Source: Longimicrobiales bacterium
GTDB taxonomy: Bacteria; Gemmatimonadota; Gemmatimonadetes; Longimicrobiales; Gaopeijiaceae
Reading direction: 5' to 3'
NCBI GenBank assembly: GCA_951813395.1
Contig: OX638356.1
Location: forward strand, 2,554,501 to 2,618,500
DNA length: 64,000 nt
Made by a program: the position numbers and the translations under genes. Within the stretch, counting starts at the first letter, position 1; each line of letters starts with the position of its first letter. Below the pieces are notes generated by a model, which saw only the letters and a program-made list of their open reading frames with translations, did not search any database and was not told the origin of the DNA. Positions 54,424 to 62,725 of this stretch are shown here, piece by piece.

Positions 54424-54912
54424 ATGAGAACGCTGAGCTCGGTCCTGGGCTTGTCGGTACTGTTGGCCGGGTGCGCCGGGATCGGTGATGGAGAGCTCAC
54501 CGATGCCGAGCGTGCGGCGCTTGCCGACTCCATACGTCAGTTCGCCAACGAGATGGTCGAGACCATCGACGGTCACGATGTGGACGGCTTCATCGGATAT
54601 CACCTGGACGGCCCCGACTTCGCCTGGGCGAGCCGCGGGGAGGTCACCCCGCTGGAGTCACATCGCGCCTCGATGAAGGAGTACTTCCCCGGCGTCGGAA
54701 GGAACGTGCACTTCACGCTCGGACAAAGCACGGTGCACGTGCTGAGCCGGGACGCCGCGGTGGCCACGTCGGTCATTCACTCGACCAACGTCGGCGAGGA
54801 TGGAGAGCCGATCAGCGGTCACGAGGTCTGGAGCATCGTGGTGCAGCGCATAGAGGGCGAGTGGAAGGTGGTGCAGGTGCACGAGTCGTACCCGCCGACC
54901 CCGGAGCCCTAG
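54424..54912 (+). CDS. SnoaL/DUF4440-like lipoprotein
   Basis: A 162-residue protein from ATG 54424, preceded by AAAGGAG and 5 bases after the DUF885 stop. Signal peptide with lipobox (LSVLLAGC). The NTF2-like (SnoaL/DUF4440) fold is suggested by IRQFANEMVETIDGHDVDGF, PLESHRASMKEYFPGVGRNV, VHVLSRDAAVATSVIHSTNV, HEVWSIVVQRIEGEWKVVQV and the closing HESYPP. Such domains bind small ligands or act as isomerases; function here is unknown. It probably acts beside the DUF885 protein at the envelope. Confidence 0.82.
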   Translation: MRTLSSVLGLSVLLAGCAGIGDGELTDAERAALADSIRQFANEMVETIDGHDVDGFIGYHLDGPDFAWASRGEVTPLESHRASMKEYFPGVGRNVHFTLGQSTVHVLSRDAAVATSVIHSTNVGEDGEPISGHEVWSIVVQRIEGEWKVVQVHESYPPTPEP

Positions 54913-54995
54913 TCTAGCGTGCCGTCGGCGGGGTCGTGGGCGGGTTGCTACGTAGTCGTCGTAGATCGCCGCATGGACGCTGGTGTAATCGACAG

Positions 54996-55075
54996 ATGGC
55001 CGCATTTCCAATCGCCACATAGCCGCGTTGCCAATCGCCACATAGCCGCGTTGCCAATCGCCACATGGCCGCTAC
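54996..55075 (+). repeat. 23-base tandem repeat, about 3.4 copies
   Basis: Copies start at 54996, 55019 and 55042, with a partial fourth at 55065. The unit is atagccgcgttgccaatc-gccac; copy 1 differs at three positions. The first bases of the partial fourth copy supply the ATG (55065) of the decayed ATPase gene, so the repeat was its promoter/leader region or a slippage product. Confidence 0.85.
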
Positions 55076-55606
55076 ATTCCGAGCCATGGTCGATGCTCAT
55101 GCTCTGTATCCCCGCCCCCTGGTCCGCATCCTTCGGCGCGCCCTGACCGACACGCCCGTAGCTTTGTCGCGGCGCTCCCGAGGAAAGTCACGATTGACGA
55201 GATCCAGCGCGCACCTGAACTACTGCCGGCAATCAAGCTGTCCGTAGACCTGGACCGACGCCCGGAACGCTTCGTCCTGACCGTGATGTTCTGGACGTGG
55301 GAAGGGTCCGAGACGCCAACGGCGTAGCGCGCCTTCTGTAACTACTGGCCGCGCGAAACGGTGAGCTGCTCAAAACGTCCGGCCTGTCACGCGAGTTGGG
55401 GCTCGGCAGGGCGACGGTCCGTGAGTACATCGCGGTGCTTGAAAGGCTCTTCCTGGTGCGGCGCCTGCTCTGCCCTGGCATCGCAACGTCGGCAAGCGTC
55501 TGGTGAGGACACCGAAGATGCATGTGGTCGACAGCGGACTCGCTGCCACGCTGGCCGGGGTGGCCCCAGGGGACTGGATCGCAAAGCGGGACCGCATGGG
55601 CCATCT
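55065..55606 (+). pseudogene. Decayed AAA ATPase with DUF4143 domain
   Basis: The gene is recognisable in pieces. N-terminus MVDAHALYPRPLVRILRRAL begins at 55086, then the Walker A region is broken (SRRSRGKSRL). Walker B follows in another frame with about 60-100 residues missing (VTIDEIQRAPELLPAIKLSV, RRPERFVLT). After a second gap, LLAARNGELLKTSGLSRELG and ATVREYIAVLERLFLVRRL appear with an in-frame TAA before them. Then KRLVRTPKMHVVDSGLAATL follows after a further frameshift. Known intact relatives (AAA_14/DUF4143) have about 400 residues. Two deletions, a stop and frameshifts make this non-functional. Confidence 0.8.
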
Positions 55607-56036
55607 CCTAGAGCTAATCTCTTCCTCCTCTCGTGTCTCGCGGGTGTTGGCAGAGAGGGACAGCATCCATCAGACAGTCGCCCTCAGTCACGTCGCGCTC
55701 CACTCCAACACGCCGGAGACGCAGAGACGGAAGTGTGACGAAGCGCGCCAGGCTGCCAAGGATCTGAAGCAGATTCGGCGCGAGGCGCGCTACGGACTCT
55801 GGGGAATCGAAGAAGAGATTCGTGATCTGACGCGGCTTCCAGACTGGTTGGCGCACGCACTACCTTATCCTGGGGCGGCAAGGAGGTTGCTCAACGCAGG
55901 TTCGGCCTTGGGAGGAGCCCTAGATTCTGCCGTAGTGCGATCGTACGTAAGAGGACGAAGGCCGACGTTGTTCAGCCAAGCGGGTGTTCGCCGTCGTGCG
56001 GCCCAGTTCAGCAGGCCAGTTCAGCAGGGAACATGA
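55607..56036 (+). other. Open frame fused to the ATPase relic, unknown
   Basis: The last frame of the ATPase relic continues for about 143 codons into unrelated sequence: ERDSIHQTVALSHVALHSNT, CDEARQAAKDLKQIRREARY, GLWGIEEEIRDLTRLPDWLA. This looks like a fragment of a helical protein but no family was recognised. The fusion may reflect a deletion that joined two genes. Confidence 0.3.
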
Positions 56037-56257
56037 AGCATTCAAGAAGACGATTCATGATCGGCGCGCGTGAGTCGCGATGAGTTGCCGTGGCCCGGGT
56101 CGTGCGGACTCGCATCCAGCCTTAGAGCTAGATGTGCGGCGGCGTGGGGTGTCAGCTGGGTCGCCGCGGGTTTCCCGCCATTTCGGCTACGTTGGAATCA
56201 GACGGGGTGTGGCGCTGAGAATCCCCGAGACACGATTCTCCGAAGAGGAGAAGAAGA

Positions 56258-56971
56258 ATGAGCAGGTCCAGGCCGAACGAAACACTGCAGGGGCACATCG
56301 ACGCCCTCGGCGACGAGAAGTTCGGCCGGGTGTTCAATGCGGTTTGGTCTCATTGGTGCGAAGCGAAGGTGATGTACGAGGAGTACAAAGATCTGTTCGG
56401 CACCCAGGAGGATTGCGACCTCTTGAACGCGGTCGCGCCCCAGTTTTTCAGGTATGTCCACCAAGTGTTCTGGCAGGATCTTGTCCTCCATGTGACCCGC
56501 CTAACCGACAGGAGTCGGGAGGCACTGAGCGTTCAGAGCCTCGAGAAGTGCTTGACGAGAGAGGACGACAGGCGGCTACGAACGCAGGTGCAGACACACC
56601 GGGAGAACGCAGTAGAGGCCGCGAAGCCTCTAGTCGACTGGAGGAATCGACATATCGCACATCGGAGCCAATCGCTTGTCATCGGAACCGCTTCCACGCC
56701 ACTGGCACCGGTGCGGCCAGTCGACTGCAAAGAGGTTTTGGGTCACGTACTCTCGGCGATCAATGCCATCGAACGGGCACGCATGGATGGCACTACACCG
56801 GATGACGTCGTCGCCCATCCGTCCGCCAGAGGGCTCCTGGCGCAACTCAAGGGACTGGTGGAGGGGGTTCAGTTCGCCGCATCAGCTGTTGACCCCGAGT
56901 ACCTGAAAACGCTTGATCCAGACAAGGCGAGGCAGTTCCTACGGACGGTGCGCCGAACACAGCGCATATAG
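56258..56971 (+). CDS. AbiU2-like HEPN-domain protein
   Basis: A 237-residue, helical cytosolic protein with a strong AGAGGAGAAGAAG site. It resembles the HEPN/AbiU2 group: YKDLFGTQEDCDLLNAVAPQ, FFRYVHQVFWQDLVLHVTRL, TDRSREALSVQSLEKCL, and the HEPN motif R129-NRHIA-H135 (R-x5-H, or R-x3-H from R131) in LVDWRNRHIAHRSQ. HEPN proteins with this motif are usually RNases of phage-defence or toxin systems, but no partner antitoxin (such as a nucleotidyltransferase) is present. An IS3-type relic lies 12 bases downstream and a decayed ATPase upstream, so it may be the survivor of a defence locus. Confidence 0.65.
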   Translation: MSRSRPNETLQGHIDALGDEKFGRVFNAVWSHWCEAKVMYEEYKDLFGTQEDCDLLNAVAPQFFRYVHQVFWQDLVLHVTRLTDRSREALSVQSLEKCLTREDDRRLRTQVQTHRENAVEAAKPLVDWRNRHIAHRSQSLVIGTASTPLAPVRPVDCKEVLGHVLSAINAIERARMDGTTPDDVVAHPSARGLLAQLKGLVEGVQFAASAVDPEYLKTLDPDKARQFLRTVRRTQRI

Positions 56972-57037
56972 TGCCCCCGATTTCCCTGGACAGTAGTTTA
57001 GCAACCTTTCCGGGGTCCAACGGAGAGGAGGCACGGG

Positions 57038-57400
57038 ATGTCTCGGAGTACGAAAGAGCAGGATTTGGCGAAGAGCCGCGGCCAGCCGGAGGGCCTGCCG
57101 AAGCGGTGGAGCGCGCAGCGGAAGGCAGAGGTGGTTTTGCGGCTGCTGCGGGGCGAGGACATCGGCGAGGTGAGCCGGGAGATTCGGGTTGCGCCGCCGG
57201 AGTTGGAGCGGTGGCGGCGGGAGTTCCTGGACGGTGGCCAGCAAGGGCTGAAGAAGAAGAACCGGCCGGGAGGCGAGCTGATGCGGACCCGGGCGAAGCT
57301 GGGAGAGATGACGATGCGGGTCGAGTTGCAGGCGGAGCTTCTCGAAAAAAGGGGGTTCGGGGACGAGCTGCGGAAGCTCTTGAGGCGCTTGGACGGGTGA
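57038..57400 (+). CDS. IS3-family OrfA transposase subunit
   Basis: A 120-residue protein. An N-terminal helix-turn-helix (WSAQRKAEVVLRLLRGEDIG, EVSREIRVAPPELERWRREF) is followed by a leucine-zipper-like helix (LGEMTMRVELQAELLEKRGF), as in IS3-type OrfA. AGGAGG precedes ATG 57038. The stop overlaps the orfB start (GTGA). Confidence 0.85.
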   Translation: MSRSTKEQDLAKSRGQPEGLPKRWSAQRKAEVVLRLLRGEDIGEVSREIRVAPPELERWRREFLDGGQQGLKKKNRPGGELMRTRAKLGEMTMRVELQAELLEKRGFGDELRKLLRRLDG

Positions 57401-57924
57401 GTCCGGCGACGAACCGTGCCTACCCGCTGACGATGGTGTGTGAGACCTGGCGGGTCGCACGCTCGAGCGTGTATGCGCTGCGAGCGCAACAGGGCGGGCC
57501 AGTGACGCCCGATCGCCGGCAGCCCGGGAAGCGGGGCCCGAAGACGGCACTGAGCGACGAGGAGCTTCCGCAGGAGGTCTGGACGGTGCTGAAGGCGAGT
57601 CCGTTCCTCGGCGAGGGCCACCGGAAGGTGAAGGCGCGGCTTGCGGCCAAGGGGATCCGGGTGGGCAAGAACCGAGTGCTCCGCCTGATGCGGGTGAACG
57701 GGCTCCTGGCGCCGGTGCGGCGGGGGCATCCCCACGGAGACCGGAGCCACAGCGGCCGGATCCGCACCGTGTGCATCTATCTGCACGACTTCGATACCCT
57801 CGAGGAGGCCAGAGAGGTGATCGGGGCCTTCGTCGAGCGCTACAACAACGGCTGGCTTTTCCAGCGGCACGGGTACATGACCCCGGCCCGGGCCCGCGAG
57901 AAGCTCAGCCGGAGGGCGGCCTGA
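57397..57924 (+). pseudogene. IS3-family OrfB with catalytic core deleted
   Basis: The frame starts at GTG 57397. The first about 115 residues are typical OrfB N-terminal sequence (RAYPLTMVCETWRVARSSVY, GKRGPKTALSDEELPQEV, GEGHRKVKARLAAKGIRVGK, VNGLLAPVRRGHPHGDRSH). It then jumps at about 57765 to the C-terminal end (EEAREVIGAFVERYNNGWLF, YMTPARAREKLSRRAA). The region with the D and D of the DDE triad is missing, although the frame stays open. The product cannot catalyse transposition. Confidence 0.85.
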
Positions 57925-57998
57925 TGTTTGAGCCGTCCACTTGTCCAGAAGACCGGAACCGGTACAGCCAGCTTGATTCTGGCAACAGGAGAGGTTCG

Positions 57999-58133
57999 AT
58001 GTCCCGCATCCGCATCAAGCTCTACGGCTCCGCTATCGAGACGGAGACGGCCCCGTCCGCCCTTCCAGACCCGCCCCTGTTCGACGTCTCGCATGTGGTC
58101 CAGCGGGCACGGGAGAGGCCGACAGCGCTGTGA
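57999..58133 (+). CDS. Small protein coupled to the DenV-like gene
   Basis: A 44-residue frame from ATG 57999, with AGGAGAGG 7 bases upstream. Sequence MSRIRIKLYGSAIETETAPS ... SHVVQRARERPTAL; no domain. Its stop overlaps the next start (GTGA), so it may be a leader or a small partner. Confidence 0.4.
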   Translation: MSRIRIKLYGSAIETETAPSALPDPPLFDVSHVVQRARERPTAL

Positions 58134-58498
58134 GAATGTGGATGGTGGATCCGGCGGTGCTGTGCCGTCAGCATCTTTTGGGAGAACATGTCGAGCTTCA
58201 TATGATCGTCGGCTCCGTCCGGAAGGGCCGGGATCTGACGTGGATGCTGGATCGAGGCCTCTTGGAACCGAGCCGGGTAGAGGAACGCCACGCCGCGCTG
58301 GTCACTGAAATGCGGCGGCGGGGATATGGGCACCGGAGTCCGATTTGCCCGACCGTCTGTTACGCGGTGAAGGGGTTGTACGGCGTCACCGGCGAGCAGC
58401 TTGTAGACCCCAGGCGCAGCGTCAAGGAATTGGCGGAGCGGTGCGCCCCCTGCCGGCATCGAATCAACCTGACCGACCAGAGAAGGGAAACCCCTTGA
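58130..58498 (+). CDS. DenV-like (pyrimidine-dimer glycosylase-type) protein
   Basis: A 122-residue protein from GTG 58130 (ATG 58136 is also possible). The N-terminal half resembles T4 endonuclease V/Pyr_excise proteins: VDPAVLCRQHLLGEHVELHM, IVGSVRKGRDLTWMLDRGLL, ERHAALVTEMRRRGYGHRSP. In T4 DenV the N-terminal Thr2 is the catalytic nucleophile and Glu23 is essential; E16/E19 of QHLLGEHVELH are candidates here, and Thr2 is absent, so the enzyme may act differently. The C-terminal part has two cysteines in ERCAPCRHRIN. The identification is by resemblance. A mobile-element origin is likely given the IS relic just upstream. Confidence 0.5.
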   Translation: MRMWMVDPAVLCRQHLLGEHVELHMIVGSVRKGRDLTWMLDRGLLEPSRVEERHAALVTEMRRRGYGHRSPICPTVCYAVKGLYGVTGEQLVDPRRSVKELAERCAPCRHRINLTDQRRETP

Positions 58499-58637
58499 GC
58501 ATAGGCACCCCGTCCCATATCGTGCCCTGTCGCGTTCTCCCGAATACGGTGCCGATCTCCAGCGGTCGGACCTCGTCGAGGGTCGTGGGCGACGGGAAGG
58601 GCGGCGGTACTCGGTGCGATGTCAACCATGTCCGGGA

Positions 58638-59879
58638 ATGAGAATAGCTGTCGTCGGAACCGGTATCTCGGGACTCGGAGCGGCTTGGCTGCTCGCCCCG
58701 AAACATGACGTGCACGTCTTCGAGCGCGAGACGCGAATCGGAGGCCACACCCACACTCACCGGGTCGCCGGCCCCCGGGGTTCCGTCGCGGTCGACTCCG
58801 GGTTCATCGTCTACAACGAGGAGACCTATCCCCTTTTGGCGACCCTCTTTGCGGCGCTCGGCGTACGCTCACAACCGATTGACATGTCGTTCTCTTTCGA
58901 GTGCGAGCGTTGCCGTGTGGTGTACAGCGGCCTGGGCGTCAAGGGGGTCTTCGCCGATCCGCGCAGTGCGTTTCGACCGGGATTCCTGAGATTCCTGGCG
59001 CAGATCCACCAATTCCACGCCGCTGGCCGGCGGGGCGGCGCCACCTGGGATGGTCGGACGTTGCGTGATCTCGTCGCACGGGCCGGCTCGGAGGTGCTCG
59101 GTCGCCACTACGCGTATCCCCTGGCTTCGGCGCTGTGGTCGACAGGGATTCCCTCGATCATGCAGTTTCCAGCTGGCATGTTCGTGGACTTCTTCCGTGG
59201 GCACAGACTCTTCCAGCTGCGCGGGCGGCTCCAGTGGCGGTCGATCCCCGGGGGAAGCAGGACCTACGTGGAAGCGATGCTGCGTCGGCTCGATGGGCGC
59301 GTTCACACAGGCATCCCGGTCAGTTCGGTGGCTCGCCGAGGGACGGCTTGCCGCCTGCACTTCGCGAACGGCACCAGTCAGGAGTTCGACCGGGTCATCC
59401 TGGCCACGCACGCGGACGAGGCCCTCGCCCTACTGCGGGAACCCTCCGACGCCGAACGGGAACTGCTGGGCGCATGGCGGTACGCGACCAACGACACCTG
59501 GGTCCACTCCGACCCCGCGTACCTGCCCTCGCGTGCAGCGGCGCACGCCTCCTGGAATTACCATGTAGGCGACTGTCGCAATCCCTCCCCGGTCACGACC
59601 ATGACCTACAACCTCAACCGTCTGCAGCGCCTTGACCACTCAACTCCCTGGCTCGTCACCCTGAACCCACCCCGACCCCCGGACCGCGTCCACGATCGCG
59701 TCACCTACGCCCACCCGGTGTACACGGTGGCGTCGGCTACCACCCAGTCGGCCATTTCCGCGCTCAACGGCCGGCGCGGCACCTACTTCTGCGGCGCCTA
59801 CCTCGGCTTCGGCTTCCACGAGGACGGGTTTCGATCGGCGGTCGAGGCTGCCGAACAACTCGGCGCGAGGCTCGAATGA
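58638..59879 (+). CDS. FAD-dependent oxidoreductase of the CFA-type lipid operon
   Basis: A 413-residue flavoprotein of the amine-oxidase/desaturase type. The N-terminal dinucleotide-binding motif is clear (MRIAVVGTGISGLGAAWLL, G-x-G-x-x-G) with E at the end of beta2 (HVFERETRIGGH). The remaining FAD region includes DSGFIVYNEETYP, FAAGMFVDFF-like segments (SIMQFPAGMFVDFFRGHRLF), GGSRTYVEAMLRRLDGRV and the C-terminal TYFCGAYLGFGFHEDGFRSA. Homologs sit beside DUF1365 and CFA synthase genes in many bacteria, including the Rhodobacter furan-fatty-acid gene set; oxidation of an acyl chain is a plausible role. ATG 58638 follows tccggga. Its stop overlaps the next start (ATGA). Confidence 0.85.
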   Translation: MRIAVVGTGISGLGAAWLLAPKHDVHVFERETRIGGHTHTHRVAGPRGSVAVDSGFIVYNEETYPLLATLFAALGVRSQPIDMSFSFECERCRVVYSGLGVKGVFADPRSAFRPGFLRFLAQIHQFHAAGRRGGATWDGRTLRDLVARAGSEVLGRHYAYPLASALWSTGIPSIMQFPAGMFVDFFRGHRLFQLRGRLQWRSIPGGSRTYVEAMLRRLDGRVHTGIPVSSVARRGTACRLHFANGTSQEFDRVILATHADEALALLREPSDAERELLGAWRYATNDTWVHSDPAYLPSRAAAHASWNYHVGDCRNPSPVTTMTYNLNRLQRLDHSTPWLVTLNPPRPPDRVHDRVTYAHPVYTVASATTQSAISALNGRRGTYFCGAYLGFGFHEDGFRSAVEAAEQLGARLE

Positions 59880-60679
59880 GCAATCCGCTTCGCTCCGGCC
59901 TCTACATGGGCACGGTCCGGCACCGGCGCCGCGCGCCCCGCGCGAACTCGTTCCGGTACGGGGTCTACCAGTTGCTCCTGGACCTTTCCGAACTCGCGGC
60001 GCTCGATCGCGAGATAGGGTTCTTCGGCTACAACCGCGCCGGACTCATCTCGTTTCACGACCGGGACCACATGGGGGGCACGGGCGAACCGGTGCGCGAC
60101 AAGCTGGCTCGCTGGCTGCGTACTCAGGGACGCGACCTGGGTGGATCCCGGGTCATGCTGCTCACGAACCCGCGCGTCCTCGGCTACGTGTTCAACCCGG
60201 TGTCGTACTTCTTCTGCCTGGACGCTGCGGGCGGGCTCCGCTTCACGGTGGCGGAGGTCTTCAACACCTTCGGCGAGGCATACTGCTACCTGCTCGACGG
60301 CAGCGATCCGGTGGGTGGACAGGCGGTCCGTTCGCGGGTGGACAAGCGGTTCCACGTCTCGCCGTTCATGCAGATCGAAGGGGTCCGCTACGAATGGATC
60401 GTGACTCCGCCCGGCGACCGTCTCACCATCCACATCGACGAGTTCGACGGAGACGAGAAGTACTTCGACGCGACGCTGAACCTGGTGCGCCGTCCCCTCA
60501 CGGCCGCAACGCTCGCCGGCGCGATGCTCCGTTACCCGCACCTGACGGCGCGGACGATCTTCCTGATTCACTGGCAGGCCGCGAAGCTGTGGGCCAAGCG
60601 GGTTCCGTTCTTTCGCAAGCCCGAGCCGCCGGACAATGGGCTTGGGGGTTGGCAGCCGGGGAGGAGGGGGATGCGATGA
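59876..60679 (+). CDS. DUF1365 family protein
   Basis: A 267-residue protein with the family's usual segments: LYMGTVRHRRRAPRANSFRY, GLISFHDRDHMGGTGEPVRD, VMLLTNPRVLGYVFNPVSYF, FCLDAAGGLRFTVAEVFNTF, KRFHVSPFMQIEGVRYEWIV and FLIHWQAAKLWAKRVPFFRK. Function is unestablished; the family is tied to the CFA-type lipid operons. No signal peptide. Both ends overlap neighbours by 4 bases, which indicates translational coupling. Confidence 0.9.
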   Translation: MSNPLRSGLYMGTVRHRRRAPRANSFRYGVYQLLLDLSELAALDREIGFFGYNRAGLISFHDRDHMGGTGEPVRDKLARWLRTQGRDLGGSRVMLLTNPRVLGYVFNPVSYFFCLDAAGGLRFTVAEVFNTFGEAYCYLLDGSDPVGGQAVRSRVDKRFHVSPFMQIEGVRYEWIVTPPGDRLTIHIDEFDGDEKYFDATLNLVRRPLTAATLAGAMLRYPHLTARTIFLIHWQAAKLWAKRVPFFRKPEPPDNGLGGWQPGRRGMR

Positions 60680-61935
60680 GCGGCACGCCGCGGCGGCAGT
60701 TGAACCGTGCGGGACTGGCTCCCGGCATGATGGACCGCGTCGGGCGCGCGCTCATTCTCGGTTCCCTGCGCCGCCTTAAGCAGGGGGTTCTGCGGATCCG
60801 TACCCCCGACGGCGCCGCGTATCGATTCGGAGGACTCCAGCCTGGGCCCGAGGCCACGATCAGCGTGCACCATCCCCGTTTCTTCCGGCGAATGCTGGCG
60901 GACGGAGAGGTCGGGGCGGGGGAGGCGTACATTTGGGGTGACTGGTCGGCGGATTCGGCGATGGACGCTGTGCGGCTAGGCATTCTGAACCGCCGCTTTC
61001 TGAGGCCTATGGTGCCCCTGTTGTGGCCTGCGGCGGTGGCGGCGTGGATGGCGCACAAGGTCCGATCGAACACTGTGTCGGGATCACGCCGAAACATCCA
61101 TGATCATTACGACTTGGGTAATGATTTCTTCGCCCTCTTTCTCGATCCGTCGATGACGTACTCGTGCGCATACTTCGACGAGGAGCGGCTGGCGGCGGAT
61201 GCAGAGGTGGACACTCAGGCCCTGCAGCGCGCCCAGTTGGCGAAGTACCGGCTCCTGGCGACGAAGGCCGGCCTCCGCCCCGGTTCGCATGTCCTGGAGA
61301 TCGGCTGTGGGTGGGGCGGGTTCGCCGAGGTCGCGGCGTCGGAGTTCGGGTGCCGGGTGACCGGGGTGACGATTTCGCGCGAGCAGGCGGCCTACGCGCG
61401 TGAACGCTTGGCCCGCGCGGGACTCGCGGACAGGGTCTCGATCGAGCTGATGGATTATCGCGAGATCACGGGTGTTTACGATGCCGTCGTATCGATCGAG
61501 ATGCTCGAAGCCGTAGGTCACCGATTCCTTCCGGCCTACTTCCGCAAGTGTGACGAGGTGCTGGCGTCCGGCGGGCGGGCGGTCATCCAGGTGATCACGA
61601 TCCCGGACAACCGCTACTTCCGCTACCGGCTACGCCCCGACTACATCCAGCGCTTTATCTTCCCTGGTGCGCACCTTCCTTCGCTGGGGGCACTGACCCG
61701 CGCGCTGCGCCCGACGGCTCTCCGAATGCGGGACCGGGAGGATCTCGCCGCTCACTATGCCCTCACGCTGGCCATGTGGAGACAGCGGTTGCTGGAACAG
61801 CGCAATGCCCTGTTCGACCTGGGGTTCGACGAGGCGTTCCTGCGGAGGTGGGAGTTCTATTTCGCGTACTGCGAGGCAGCGTTCCGAACCCGCTATGTAG
61901 CCGACTGGCAACTCGTGCTGGAACGGAGAGGATGA
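60676..61935 (+). CDS. Cyclopropane-fatty-acyl-phospholipid synthase family enzyme
   Basis: A 419-residue enzyme from ATG 60676, overlapping the DUF1365 stop. The family layout is clear: an N-terminal SCP2-like lipid-binding region (HHPRFFRRMLADGEVGAGEA, YIWGDW), then the CFA core with NIHDHYDLGNDFFALFLD and PSMTYSCAYF, SAM-binding VLEIGCGWGGFAEVAASEFG, CRVTGVTISREQAAYARERL, and the bicarbonate/active-site region YDAVVSIEMLEAVGHRFLPA and RYFRYRLRPDYIQRFIFPGA. These enzymes methylate an acyl double bond in membrane lipid using S-adenosylmethionine; the product can be a cyclopropane or a methyl branch. Which one cannot be read from the sequence. Confidence 0.93.
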   Translation: MSGTPRRQLNRAGLAPGMMDRVGRALILGSLRRLKQGVLRIRTPDGAAYRFGGLQPGPEATISVHHPRFFRRMLADGEVGAGEAYIWGDWSADSAMDAVRLGILNRRFLRPMVPLLWPAAVAAWMAHKVRSNTVSGSRRNIHDHYDLGNDFFALFLDPSMTYSCAYFDEERLAADAEVDTQALQRAQLAKYRLLATKAGLRPGSHVLEIGCGWGGFAEVAASEFGCRVTGVTISREQAAYARERLARAGLADRVSIELMDYREITGVYDAVVSIEMLEAVGHRFLPAYFRKCDEVLASGGRAVIQVITIPDNRYFRYRLRPDYIQRFIFPGAHLPSLGALTRALRPTALRMRDREDLAAHYALTLAMWRQRLLEQRNALFDLGFDEAFLRRWEFYFAYCEAAFRTRYVADWQLVLERRG

Positions 61936-61936
61936 C

Positions 61937-62725
61937 ATGAGCGCTCCATTCGCGGTCGGGATGGCGGCCGTTGCGATCATACCGGTCATGGTACTGCTGT
62001 GGTACAGGCAACTGCGCACCCGCGAGGCCGATGCAGTGGACTTGGCGTGGACGGTGGGCCTGGGTGTCGCGGCGGTGTTCTACGCGGCGGCGGTGCCGCT
62101 GGGGGTAGGGTGGCGGCGCTGGATGGTGGCCGCGATGGCGGGGTTGTGGTCGCTGCGCCTGGCCGCGTACCTGCTCGGACGGGTCAGGTCGCCGGGCGAG
62201 GATGGGCGCTATCGGGATCTGCGGGTGAAGTGGGGACGCAGTGCGCCGGTGAAATTCTTCGTCTTCTTTCAGGTCCAGGCTGCGCTGGTGATCGTGCTTT
62301 CGGTGCACTTCCTGCTCGCCATGCGGTCGCCGGATCCGTCGCTGCGCGCGATGGACCTTGTGGGGGTGGCGATCTGGTTTGTTTCACTGGTCGGCGAGTC
62401 GGTTGCGGACCGTCAATTGCACCGCTTCCGGGCCACGCCCGGCAACGAGCGACGGGTCTGCCGGACGGGCCTGTGGCGGTACTCGCGGCATCCCAACTAC
62501 TTCTTCGAGTGGCTGCACTGGCTGGCGTACGTGCCTGTCGCGTATGGCCACGCCCCCCTTTGGGCCATCCTCTTCGCGCCGGTCTTGCTGTTGGTCTCGA
62601 TCCGGTTCGTGACCGGCATCCCGCCCATCGAGCGGCGGTCGGTCGAGCGGCGAGGCGAGGAATACCGCCGCTACCAGCGAACCACGAGCGCGTTCATTCC
62701 CTGGTTCCCGCGGCGCGACCCATGA
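61937..62725 (+). CDS. DUF1295 family membrane protein (steroid 5-alpha-reductase-like)
   Basis: A 262-residue inner-membrane protein with about six hydrophobic spans (VGMAAVAIIPVMVLLWY, LGVAAVFYAAAVPLGVG, FFVFFQVQAALVIVLSVHF, LVGVAIWFVSLVGESVA, PLWAILFAPVLLLVSIRFV). The C-terminal signature is typical of DUF1295: DRQLHRFRATPGNERRVCRT, GLWRYSRHPNYFFEWLHWLA, GIPPIERRSVERRGEEYRRY. Steroid 5-alpha-reductase relatives reduce conjugated double bonds with NADPH. Acting on the modified acyl chain is inference from the operon. Start ATG is one base after the CFA stop. Confidence 0.9.
   Translation: MSAPFAVGMAAVAIIPVMVLLWYRQLRTREADAVDLAWTVGLGVAAVFYAAAVPLGVGWRRWMVAAMAGLWSLRLAAYLLGRVRSPGEDGRYRDLRVKWGRSAPVKFFVFFQVQAALVIVLSVHFLLAMRSPDPSLRAMDLVGVAIWFVSLVGESVADRQLHRFRATPGNERRVCRTGLWRYSRHPNYFFEWLHWLAYVPVAYGHAPLWAILFAPVLLLVSIRFVTGIPPIERRSVERRGEEYRRYQRTTSAFIPWFPRRDP

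Larger units (their letters stand above)
56984..57950 (+). mobile_element. IS3-type element with internal deletion
   Basis: About 967 bases with orfA intact and orfB lacking its catalytic middle. The ends carry short matching inverted sequences: ctggaca at 56986-56992 and tgtccag at 57942-57948. A full IS3-family element is about 1.2-1.5 kb, so roughly 400-450 bases are missing. Exact ends are approximate. Confidence 0.65.

Noticed and set aside
54996-55075. Possible CRISPR array
   Set aside because: The 23-base units are directly adjacent with no spacers, only about 3.4 copies, and no cas genes are present.
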